Assembly (NCBI GenBank): GCA_023228745.1
Contig: JALOAP010000252.1
Span: 1 to 5,155, forward strand
Length of the DNA: 5,155 bases
Origin: Dehalococcoidia bacterium
GTDB lineage: Bacteria > Chloroflexota > Dehalococcoidia > Tepidiformales > Tepidiformaceae
Direction of reading: 5' to 3'
Shown here: positions 1 to 4,722 of the stretch, piece after piece
Layout: the number at the start of each line of letters is the position of its first letter
Position numbering within the stretch: the first letter of the stretch is position 1
Notes under the pieces: model-generated
The model's database searches: none
What the model saw: only the letters and a program-made list of their open reading frames with translations
What the model was told of the DNA's origin: nothing
Translations under genes and position numbers: made by a program

Positions 1-594
1 AAGCCCGATGGCTTCGCGGGCCATTGCGATGGGCGAATAGCCCACAATGCCGTCAAAACCCATTCCCGGAATGTGGAATATTTCATCAAACCGGAAAACG
101 ATGTCTTTCCCGCGATCGTCAAAATGATACTCAATCAGGCCGGTCTCTTCGCTGCGCTTTGGTTCGACATTGGCCCAGTTGAGTAACTTCAGTCCGCTTG
201 TTTGACCTCTCCAATTCCAACTCTTGAGCGCGTAAGCATTGCCCGAGCTTAGAATATGGCCCTGCATGGTTTCCTCGAAGATCATGCTGTGTTGCTCCGG
301 GCTCGGCTGGAACATCAAAACATCGTACAGCGGGTGGTCAAAGGCTGGGTCACTTCCTTTGCTGTGGTTCTTTGGATCCCGCCACCGACGAAGCTCCGTG
401 GGAATCATGCCCATATCTTCGGAGATGATCCGGATGCAGGCATAAACCGCATTGAACTTCATGGCAGTGTCTTCATTGACAAGTACGCCGGTCTTGGAGG
501 GTTCCCCGCTGTAAAAATGCCGGACAAAGTCCTTGTCGAAGTCCGCCAAAGTGTAAGCCCGGTTCCGAACAATGGTATTTCGTATCAATCCCAT
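1..594 (-). CDS. HK97-type phage portal protein, N-terminal part (gene runs off the window)
   Basis: Portal proteins form the dodecameric ring at one capsid vertex through which the terminase pumps DNA. I translated this frame by hand: the ATG is at 594-592 and 198 codons are open to position 1 without a stop, about half the usual length of roughly 400 residues. The sequence matches the HK97-type portal family (Phage_portal, PF04860): an early segment with NEDTAMKFNAVYACIRIISE, then IPTELRRW, a HPLYDVL segment, an NAYAL segment and, near the window edge, FHIPGMGFDGIVGYSPI, which resembles the family's conserved I/HI-x-G-x-x-x-DG-x-x-G-x-SPI stretch. GGGGAGGG at 609-602 gives a GGAGG eight bases before the ATG. 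The ATG overlaps the TGA of the preceding small membrane-protein gene (ATGA), indicating translational coupling. Position right after the large terminase is the standard order. The C-terminal half is outside the window. Confidence 0.95.
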   Translation of the reverse strand, partial: MGLIRNTIVRNRAYTLADFDKDFVRHFYSGEPSKTGVLVNEDTAMKFNAVYACIRIISEDMGMIPTELRRWRDPKNHSKGSDPAFDHPLYDVLMFQPSPEQHSMIFEETMQGHILSSGNAYALKSWNWRGQTSGLKLLNWANVEPKRSEETGLIEYHFDDRGKDIVFRFDEIFHIPGMGFDGIVGYSPIAMAREAIGL

Positions 595-791
595 CACTTA
601 GCCCTCCCCTTCGGGAAGCCAAACCACATGAGGCATGCTCCGCAAATAATAAACATCGCCGGCGGATAAATCAGATATATCCCGTATCCGAGCATTAAAA
701 AACCCGCCAGTATGGCGAGTTCTGATATGAAATCTGATGTTTTTTCGCGGCTTGGAAGCCGAACCTTAGGCATTTTTAATGCAAGTTTCAT
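594..791 (-). CDS. Small two-helix membrane protein between large terminase and portal
   Basis: The protein has 65 residues and no function I can name. It starts with a basic stretch (MKLALKMPKVRLPSREK), followed by two hydrophobic segments at about residues 22-42 and 44-58 with a YPP turn between them, and ends in a basic tail (FPKGRAK), so it is probably a helical hairpin in the inner membrane with both ends cytoplasmic. The frame is open further upstream to an ATG at 881, but that longer form would overlap the terminase by 80 bases. I chose the ATG at 791 because AGGAGG lies at 803-798, six bases ahead of it. Another in-frame ATG at 797 directly abuts the AGGAGG and is less likely. Tiny membrane proteins at this position are common in HK97-like phages of Firmicutes; a role in the head operon or at the host membrane is a guess. 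Confidence 0.8.
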   Translation of the reverse strand: MKLALKMPKVRLPSREKTSDFISELAILAGFLMLGYGIYLIYPPAMFIICGACLMWFGFPKGRAK

Positions 792-797
792 TTGCAT

Positions 798-803
798 CCT
801 CCT
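798..803 (-). promoter_or_regulatory. Ribosome binding site AGGAGG overlapping the terminase stop codon
   Basis: On the minus strand AGGAGG spans 803-798 and shares bases with the TAG stop (804-802) of the large terminase. Its spacing of six bases fixes the start of the small membrane protein at 791 and suggests coupled translation. Confidence 0.8.
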
Positions 804-2445
804 AAAAACACAATACTTTTTCGCCTTCGGGGCGGGAATCGTAAATACTTCCCTTCTGCTCTCCCAGTAACTTATAAGCAAAAATAGCGCTTATTAGCGC
901 GGATATACCGTCAATCCTTTCGGTTTCCGAGTCTTTTACATACCGAATATTGCCGTTTTCATCTTTTTTAACAGACACATTTCCAAACATCCATTCAAAA
1001 ACAGGATGCCCGCCATGGGCGACCATCATGTTTTTTACCCAGGCCTCTAGATCTCTCATGGGCGGAGATATCGATTTATAGCCCTGCCTGACAATAACCA
1101 TCTTTTTTTCTGGAACGCCATCAGCTACAAGTCTTTGCTGTGTTTCAAACGCATTCCACTCATCATACCCTATCCCATGGATATCAAACTCGCCAAACGA
1201 ATCCCTGATATGTTTTTCAATGAAGGCGTAATCTATATAGTTCCCTGGGGTTGTCTTTAAATATCCCTGCTTTACCCATTCATCATATTTCACATGATCC
1301 CTTTTAACACGCTCCTTCATGTTGTCTTCCGGGATCCAAAATGTCGGCAGAATTCGGAACAAAGGATCCTGTTCAGTAGGGGGAAAAAGTAACACATACG
1401 CCGTTATGTCCAACTTTGTTGACAGGTCAAGCCCTCCGTAACATTCGCGATGTTTTAGCTTGTCCGGAACAACAAGTTGGCCGCATTGTATCCACATGGA
1501 GAGGGGCAGCCACTTTGTAAGTTTGTCTCTGTGCCAGATGTTTAGTCTTAGTTGTTTAAAATTCTTTTCGTCGGCCGGACTGTCTTTTACACTGACATAA
1601 GCTTCCTTTACCGTCTCCATTTTGATTGTATGATCAATGGATGGATTGACAGCTTTCCAAACCTTTGGCGTTTCCCATGTCGCTTCCGGATCTGCTTCGT
1701 AACCCCAGCCATTCCATATGCGATGCTCTTCGGGGTCAAAACCGAATATAACGGGATACATTGTCGGATCGGTTCGCGTCCCAAGCAGGATTCCTTCAGC
1801 CTTCCTGTGGACTTCCCAACAAACAGACTGCCTGTCCGGGTCGTCCCCTGCCGTAGTAATTACCCAAAATGCCGGCTGCAAACGGGCATCACCTGAGCCG
1901 AACGTCATTACATTCCACAGGTCGCGGTTAGGCTGGGCATGCAGTTCGTCAAAAATACAGGCCGACACATTCAGTCCGTGCTTGGTGAAGGCCTCCGCAG
2001 ACAAAACCTGATAAAAGGATTTTGTCGGAAGGTATACAAGGCGTTTTTTTGAAAGAATCGGCTTTATGACTGCTTTTAATTCCGGGTTCTGATCAACCAT
2101 CTCCACGGCGACGTCAAAGATGATTGATGCCTGCATCTTATCTGCAGCGCATCCATAAACCTCTGCTGCCCATTCTCCGTCTGCCGCAAGGTGCTTTAAC
2201 GCAAGAGCTGCACACAATTCGCTTTTACCCTGTTTTTTTGGGAGTTCGACGTAGGCCATTTTATACTGTCTTAACCCGTCCGATTTCAATGTGCCATAGA
2301 AGTCTCTAATAATCTTTTCTTCCCAGGGAAGGATTGTAAAATTCACGCCATGCCATGGGTCTTTGACGTGTTTAAGCTGCCTGATAAATTCGAGCGTGTC
2401 TTCTGCTTTCTGTTTTCCGAGCTTCTTCAGTTCGGCCTTTGTCAT
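802..2445 (-). CDS. terL: Phage terminase large subunit (ATPase/nuclease)
   Basis: This complete 547-residue protein is the packaging motor: it cleaves concatemeric phage DNA and translocates it into the procapsid using ATP. The N-terminal ATPase domain shows a Walker A-type loop PKKQGKSE at residues 69-76 (K74), a Walker B segment ACIFDELHA at 162-170 (D166, E167) and a TTAG coupling motif at 197-200. The C-terminal RNase H-like nuclease domain shows the expected acidic residues in GGLDLS (D340), IGYDEW (D428) and RIDGISALI (D512). All match the Terminase_1 family (PF03354), and the length is normal. The ATG at 2445 follows the small-subunit stop after only four bases; AGGTGA at 2455-2450, overlapping that stop, serves as ribosome binding site. 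The order small terminase, large terminase, membrane peptide, portal is the classic late packaging operon. No key residue appears to be missing. Confidence 0.97.
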   Translation of the reverse strand: MTKAELKKLGKQKAEDTLEFIRQLKHVKDPWHGVNFTILPWEEKIIRDFYGTLKSDGLRQYKMAYVELPKKQGKSELCAALALKHLAADGEWAAEVYGCAADKMQASIIFDVAVEMVDQNPELKAVIKPILSKKRLVYLPTKSFYQVLSAEAFTKHGLNVSACIFDELHAQPNRDLWNVMTFGSGDARLQPAFWVITTAGDDPDRQSVCWEVHRKAEGILLGTRTDPTMYPVIFGFDPEEHRIWNGWGYEADPEATWETPKVWKAVNPSIDHTIKMETVKEAYVSVKDSPADEKNFKQLRLNIWHRDKLTKWLPLSMWIQCGQLVVPDKLKHRECYGGLDLSTKLDITAYVLLFPPTEQDPLFRILPTFWIPEDNMKERVKRDHVKYDEWVKQGYLKTTPGNYIDYAFIEKHIRDSFGEFDIHGIGYDEWNAFETQQRLVADGVPEKKMVIVRQGYKSISPPMRDLEAWVKNMMVAHGGHPVFEWMFGNVSVKKDENGNIRYVKDSETERIDGISALISAIFAYKLLGEQKGSIYDSRPEGEKVLCF

Positions 2446-2449
2446 GCAA

Positions 2450-2920
2450 TCACCTGCTTAACAGCCGTGACATATTGCTTTTTCCTTCAGGCCTTGATGC
2501 AACCAGACCCGCCCGGTCGGATGGAGACAGGCCAAATTTTGATAAAGACGTCAGCATTAAGGCCATGTATTTTTGAGCGATCGCAACCTGCGGAAGTTGC
2601 TGCAAATATCCGGAAGGCGTCTTGAAGATCGTGTTGTCATGTTTGGTCATAAACTCTTCTGCCTCGCGCCATCTGGCGTATGCTTGGCAATATGAAGCGA
2701 AAGCACTTATGTCCACTTCGGTTAAAAGCCCCAAAGCTTCAAGCTTTGGAGCCAATAGTTTCCATTCTTTTTTTGCGTATTTATGCAACCACGATGGACA
2801 TTTGGGCGCAAGCGGAGCAGGCTTGACTTCGTTTTTTGGTATTGTCCGATTGCCCGGGTTTCCTTCCAACACTTTCAGGGCGGTTGGTGTTTTGGGCCTT
2901 CCGCGGCTCCTGCCTGTCAT
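2450..2920 (-). CDS. terS: Phage terminase small subunit, P27 family
   Basis: This 156-residue protein should bind the phage packaging site and regulate the large subunit. It matches P27-type small terminases (Terminase_4, PF05119): a basic N-terminus RGRPKTPTALKVLEGNPGNR at residues 6-25, a proline-rich linker, the conserved PSWL...AKKEWKLLAPKLEALGLLTEVD segment at about 42-70, then SYCQAYARWREAEEF (67-90), and a C-terminal LSPSDRAGL (131-139). The frame also holds an ATG at 2935 (MEVTTM...), but that codon overlaps the GGAGG at 2933-2929, which sits eight bases before the ATG at 2920, so 2920 is chosen. It is the first gene of the packaging operon and is followed by the large terminase after four bases. 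No HNH endonuclease gene precedes it, although one is often found there in related phages. Confidence 0.93.
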   Translation of the reverse strand: MTGRSRGRPKTPTALKVLEGNPGNRTIPKNEVKPAPLAPKCPSWLHKYAKKEWKLLAPKLEALGLLTEVDISAFASYCQAYARWREAEEFMTKHDNTIFKTPSGYLQQLPQVAIAQKYMALMLTSLSKFGLSPSDRAGLVASRPEGKSNMSRLLSR

Positions 2921-2928
2921 TGTGGTCA

Positions 2929-2933
2929 CCTCC
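2929..2933 (-). promoter_or_regulatory. Ribosome binding site GGAGG for the small terminase
   Basis: GGAGG lies eight bases upstream of the ATG at 2920 and overlaps the alternative ATG at 2935-2933, so it decides the start. Four of its bases belong to the downstream edge of the conserved block shared with 4021-4073. Confidence 0.8.
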
Positions 2934-2982
2934 ATATATGCTCTTTTGTAGCCTCGTAGTTTTTTATAGCGTATGTTTGTAG
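2930..2982 (-). repeat. Conserved block, copy 1 (just upstream of the small terminase)
   Basis: This 53-base segment aligns without gaps to 4021-4073 at an offset of 1091. I count 43 identical positions, including 25 consecutive identities at 2941-2965 and a further shared TTGTAG at 2977-2982 (plus-strand reading). Read on the minus strand in the small-terminase frame it encodes RYKKLRGYKRAYME, against RYKKLRGYKRVYTE in copy 2; two of the differences (CGC/CGT, TAT/TAC) are silent. This frame is open upstream only to a TAG at 3022-3020 and has no ATG, GTG or TTG before 2935, so here it would be a coding remnant. A role as an operator or activator site for the packaging operon is the alternative: the minus strand carries three CTAC cores at 2982, 2959 and 2951. 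I see no convincing -35/-10 pair; the TATATG at 2938-2933 is too close to the ribosome binding site to be the -10 of a usable leader. Confidence 0.85.
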
Positions 2983-3080
2983 TAATTGTTTGTATAGAAT
3001 CGCTGTAAACAAGTCGTTGCTATGCAGTAAACTCGGTGCTTTCAAGCTTTCTGGTTGATTTTGTACTTATTTTTGTACAT
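2983..3080. other. Spacer between terminator and conserved block copy 1
   Basis: No gene is supported in this stretch. It contains a short fragment resembling the methyltransferase gene (3010-3028, listed separately) and a TTGTAC direct repeat at about 3061-3066 and 3074-3079. The terminase operon must be transcribed either from a promoter here that I cannot identify, or by read-through or anti-termination past the hairpin at 3081-3112. Confidence 0.5.
3010..3028 (-). repeat. Short fragment resembling the methyltransferase gene
   Basis: Plus-strand CAAGTCGTTGCTATGCAGT at 3010-3028 matches 4203-4220, inside the methyltransferase-like gene, across all 18 bases with a single one-base insertion. 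In the gene this stretch encodes the NCIARL region. Here the extra base would shift the frame, so the segment looks like a decayed remnant of a duplicated methyltransferase 3' end. Identity fades quickly on both sides, so the match is short and could still be chance. Confidence 0.45.
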
Positions 3081-3112
3081 AAAAAAGCAGCATTTCCGGA
3101 AGGTTTTGCTGC
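3081..3112 (-). terminator. Rho-independent terminator after the radical SAM gene
   Basis: On the minus strand GCAGCA (3112-3107) pairs with TGCTGC (3092-3087) around a 14-base loop, followed by TTTTTT (3086-3081). Outer bases allow the stem to extend by one G-T and one A-T pair. It lies 44 bases past the stop codon of the SplB-like gene and should end its transcript before the terminase operon. Confidence 0.85.
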
Positions 3113-3116
3113 CTCC

Positions 3117-3149
3117 GTACTATGCCGCATATGGCGGGGTTTGCGGGTT
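3117..3149. repeat. Degenerate direct repeat, copy A1 (downstream of the radical SAM gene)
   Basis: This 33-base segment aligns without gaps to 4097-4129 (offset 980) with about 25 identities. GTACTAT at the left end and TTTGCGGGTT at the right end are identical. In this copy it is non-coding, lying between the SplB-like stop and the terminator, and it contains a small CCGC/GCGG hairpin at 3125-3137. In the other copy it covers the end of the methyltransferase gene. Confidence 0.4.
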
Positions 3150-3155
3150 GTCTAT

Positions 3156-3902
3156 TTATGCAGTCTTGGGGTTTAAGTGTTTTTTTAAATCATCCTTGAT
3201 GTAGTAGTCTTTTCCGTATTTTTCAAGACGATTGACGATCTCGTAAGCGAATTTATCCCAGTCAATTTCCTTATCAGGCTTGAACCTGCTGACCTTTCCA
3301 ACCTTGTACAAGTCGACGTATTCGTGGGTTGCATCCAGTAGTTTAAATACCTCGTCGTCATTCAAAACCGGTTCGAAAGAAACCCATGTTTCTATGCCGC
3401 GCGACTTTGCTTTTTTGATGGTTTTTATTCTGTCTTCAGGGAGCGCAGCTTCCGGTTCGTAATACAAGCTTTTCGCCGCATCGGCAAACGTCAGCGTTGT
3501 CGCAAAGGCATCCCCTGGCGCGTACATGTCAAAGTCGCGTTCCGCGCGGTGTCCGGCCTTGGTTAACACCTGAAACGGTATATCGTGGAGTTTGAACATC
3601 CAAAGGGTCTTTCTGGTCAGCTGCTCAATATCGTCAAGCTCCTGATATGGATCACAGGTAAAACAAAGAAGTACCCGCTCTTTGGTGCCGGCAAGAATCC
3701 TGCAGTCGTGCTGAACCTTGTTCATAATATCCACACGGGGGGATTGACGGTCATAAAACTCTTGCCGATCTCTGTGCATGCAGTCCGGAGCATAACAATA
3801 TTTGCAGCCATGATTGCATCCTGAGTAGAGATTTACAGCCAAAGCCGAATATTCTCTGGCTCTTCCAGCCGGTTCGTAAATAACTTTTAGCTTGTCACTC
3901 AT
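3156..3902 (-). CDS. SplB-like radical SAM protein (COG1533-type)
   Basis: The 248-residue protein carries the radical SAM signature CNHGCKYC at residues 29-36 (C29, C33, C36, a Cx3Cx2C motif), which would hold a [4Fe-4S] cluster that cleaves S-adenosylmethionine to a 5'-deoxyadenosyl radical. Family-like segments follow: LLCFTCDPYQELD at about 78-90, VLTKAGHRAERD at 112-123, FATTLTFAD at 133-141 and WVSFEPVL at 173-180, as in SplB/spore-photoproduct-lyase-like proteins. It is shorter than true spore photoproduct lyase (about 340 residues), and extra cysteines C41, C67, C80 and C83 are all in the N-terminal third. The ATG at 3902 is chosen because GGAGG at 3915-3911 lies eight bases ahead; the in-frame ATG at 3917 would leave almost no leader after the promoter. 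The gene has its own promoter and terminator, separating it from the terminase operon. The substrate is unknown: DNA repair, base modification or RNA modification are possible. Confidence 0.88.
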   Translation of the reverse strand: MSDKLKVIYEPAGRAREYSALAVNLYSGCNHGCKYCYAPDCMHRDRQEFYDRQSPRVDIMNKVQHDCRILAGTKERVLLCFTCDPYQELDDIEQLTRKTLWMFKLHDIPFQVLTKAGHRAERDFDMYAPGDAFATTLTFADAAKSLYYEPEAALPEDRIKTIKKAKSRGIETWVSFEPVLNDDEVFKLLDATHEYVDLYKVGKVSRFKPDKEIDWDKFAYEIVNRLEKYGKDYYIKDDLKKHLNPKTA

Positions 3903-3910
3903 TTGAAAAA

Positions 3911-3915
3911 CCTCC
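3911..3915 (-). promoter_or_regulatory. Ribosome binding site GGAGG for the radical SAM gene
   Basis: GGAGG lies eight bases upstream of the ATG at 3902 and abuts the alternative ATG at 3917, so it decides the start. Confidence 0.8.
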
Positions 3916-3925
3916 ATTTCTTTCT

Positions 3926-3954
3926 ATTATATCACAAAATGAAGGATTTCGCAA
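3926..3954 (-). promoter_or_regulatory. Sigma-A/sigma-70-type promoter of the radical SAM gene
   Basis: On the minus strand TTGCGA (3954-3949) and TATAAT (3931-3926) are separated by 17 bases: a four-of-six -35 match and a perfect -10. Transcription should start near 3919, giving a leader of about 17 bases that holds the GGAGG. A vegetative-type promoter implies expression without phage late control, perhaps from a prophage. Confidence 0.85.
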
Positions 3955-3966
3955 CACTATTTTAAA

Positions 3967-4110
3967 TTATATCGCTCTTACTTCGTTTTTCTTCTGTTTT
4001 CTCTTGTTTCCTTTGTTTCGCTCCGTATAGACTCTTTTGTAGCCTCGTAGTTTTTTGTAACGATACATTGTAGAGTTAAGAAAAATTAAAACGATTGTAC
4101 TATATGGCAT
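3967..4110 (-). CDS. Possible 47-residue basic peptide after the methyltransferase gene
   Basis: An ATG at 4110-4108 follows the methyltransferase stop directly (TGA TAA ATG, all in one frame) and opens 47 codons ending in TAA at 3969-3967. The peptide has a short hydrophobic start (MPYSTIVLIFLNST), then RYKKLRGYKRVYTE, then a lysine/arginine/asparagine-rich tail ending VRAI. A second ATG at 4068 would give 33 residues. Neither start has a good ribosome binding site, so translation would need coupling to the upstream gene. The best argument for coding is that the RYKKLRGYKR stretch is retained in the conserved block upstream of the small terminase with silent third-position changes. The lysine-rich codons explain the strong purine bias of the minus strand here. 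I do not recognise a family. It may be a remnant of a larger gene rather than a working one. Confidence 0.35.
   Translation of the reverse strand: MPYSTIVLIFLNSTMYRYKKLRGYKRVYTERNKGNKRKQKKNEVRAI
4021..4073 (-). repeat. Conserved block, copy 2 (upstream of the radical SAM cassette)
   Basis: This is the partner of 2930-2982. It lies inside the possible 47-codon peptide frame and reads RYKKLRGYKRVYTE. Its downstream edge keeps GGAG but, unlike copy 1, no start codon follows at ribosome binding distance. Together the two copies bracket the radical SAM gene with its promoter and terminator, about 1.09 kb apart in direct orientation. Confidence 0.85.
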
Positions 4111-4129
4111 TTATCAGGCTTTGCGGGTT
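4097..4129. repeat. Degenerate direct repeat, copy A2 (end of the methyltransferase gene)
   Basis: This is the partner of 3117-3149. It spans the last codons and stop of the methyltransferase-like gene and the first codons of the possible 47-residue peptide. With about 25 of 33 matching bases it is a weak similarity, but its outer seven and ten bases are exact. Confidence 0.4.
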
Positions 4130-4722
4130 TCTTCTGTTATATTTTTACATATTTTAACCACCCAGTAATAAACCGACCTTCTGTCATTATGGAAATATTT
4201 TGCAAGTCGTGCTATGCAGTTATAGCGGCGTTCCAGGTCTTTCAGCATGGTTGCGAATATATCAACATAGAAGCGATTAATGCCAGGCAGGTTCATTTCC
4301 TGCGATACTTGTTCGGTGGCTGAAACAAACTTAGTAACCTGACCGTCTACTTTCTGGTGCATGACTAGACCGTCGGTCACAAAGAACGTGTATTCACCAG
4401 GCGGGATTTTTTTGACAATGATATATAACTGTTTCCAAGGGGAACCGTAATCATCAAGGTCAAATACATTGTATTGATCAAGGCTGTTTCTCTGGATGTA
4501 TGTCAGGTTGTTCAATATCTCACATATGTCAGAATTGTGGACCTTCTCCTTGTCCAGGCCGTGGTAGTATCTGACCCGGTCTTTGTATGCCCGGCGGTAC
4601 ATTTCACCGTTTCCACAGAAACAATCCAGGACGGAAGCGTTTTCAGGGAGGTACTTGGCTCGCATGGCTGCCTTTTCATTCTCCATGGAATTATCAGTCT
4701 TTCCCCATGTCTTATTTCTCAT
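4114..4722 (-). CDS. Small Rossmann-type SAM-dependent methyltransferase-like protein
   Basis: The 202-residue protein shows the layout of a class I methyltransferase: motif I VLDCFCGNGEMY at residues 31-42 (the glycine-rich SAM loop), an acidic residue after strand 2 in HGLDKEK (54-60, D57) that could bind the ribose, and a motif IV-like FDLDDYGSPW at 87-96. The DxDxYGSP pattern recalls the DxDPFGSP of Trm1-type tRNA guanosine methyltransferases, but this protein is about half their length and has D where they have P. The basic C-terminal part (KDLERRYNCIARLAKYF, then RRSVYYWVVKICK) could contact nucleic acid. The ATG at 4722 overlaps the end of the ParB-like gene by 11 bases and has GGAG at 4733-4730, seven bases ahead. 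An internal ATG at codon 13 lacks a well-placed site. The substrate (DNA, RNA or protein) is unknown. Its pairing with a Cx3Cx2C radical SAM gene recalls 'three-Cys-motif partner' proteins, which I cannot test here. Confidence 0.65.
   Translation of the reverse strand: MRNKTWGKTDNSMENEKAAMRAKYLPENASVLDCFCGNGEMYRRAYKDRVRYYHGLDKEKVHNSDICEILNNLTYIQRNSLDQYNVFDLDDYGSPWKQLYIIVKKIPPGEYTFFVTDGLVMHQKVDGQVTKFVSATEQVSQEMNLPGINRFYVDIFATMLKDLERRYNCIARLAKYFHNDRRSVYYWVVKICKNITEETRKA

Noticed and set aside
239..669. Two plus-strand open frames opposite the portal gene
   Set aside because: They are antisense to a portal frame with strong family motifs and encode no recognisable protein.
792..881. Longer N-terminus for the small membrane protein, starting at 881
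   Set aside because: It would overlap the large terminase by 80 bases; the AGGAGG at 803-798 clearly serves the ATG at 791.
1552..2309. Several plus-strand open frames opposite the large terminase
   Set aside because: They are shadows of a gene with complete ATPase and nuclease motifs.
2933..2938. TATATG as the -10 box of a terminase promoter inside conserved block copy 1
   Set aside because: Transcription would start within or after the GGAGG, leaving no ribosome binding site, and no -35 box lies 17 bases upstream.
2350..2951. Plus-strand open frames opposite the terminase subunits
   Set aside because: Antisense to well-supported terminase genes, with no protein-family features.
2983..3155. 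tRNA or structured RNA gene in the intergenic region
   Set aside because: I found only a simple terminator hairpin and a 4-base-pair hairpin, with no cloverleaf or riboswitch-like arrangement.
3280..3824. Plus-strand open frames opposite the radical SAM gene
   Set aside because: Antisense shadows; the minus-strand frame has the Cx3Cx2C motif, ribosome binding site and promoter.
3966..3971. A second TATAAT upstream of the radical SAM gene
   Set aside because: The hexamer at the proper -35 distance is GAAGAA, a poor match; the downstream TTGCGA-TATAAT pair is far better.
2930..4073. Insertion sequence or CRISPR interpretation of the repeats
   Set aside because: There are only two direct copies about 1.1 kb apart, with no transposase, terminal inverted repeats or regular spacers.
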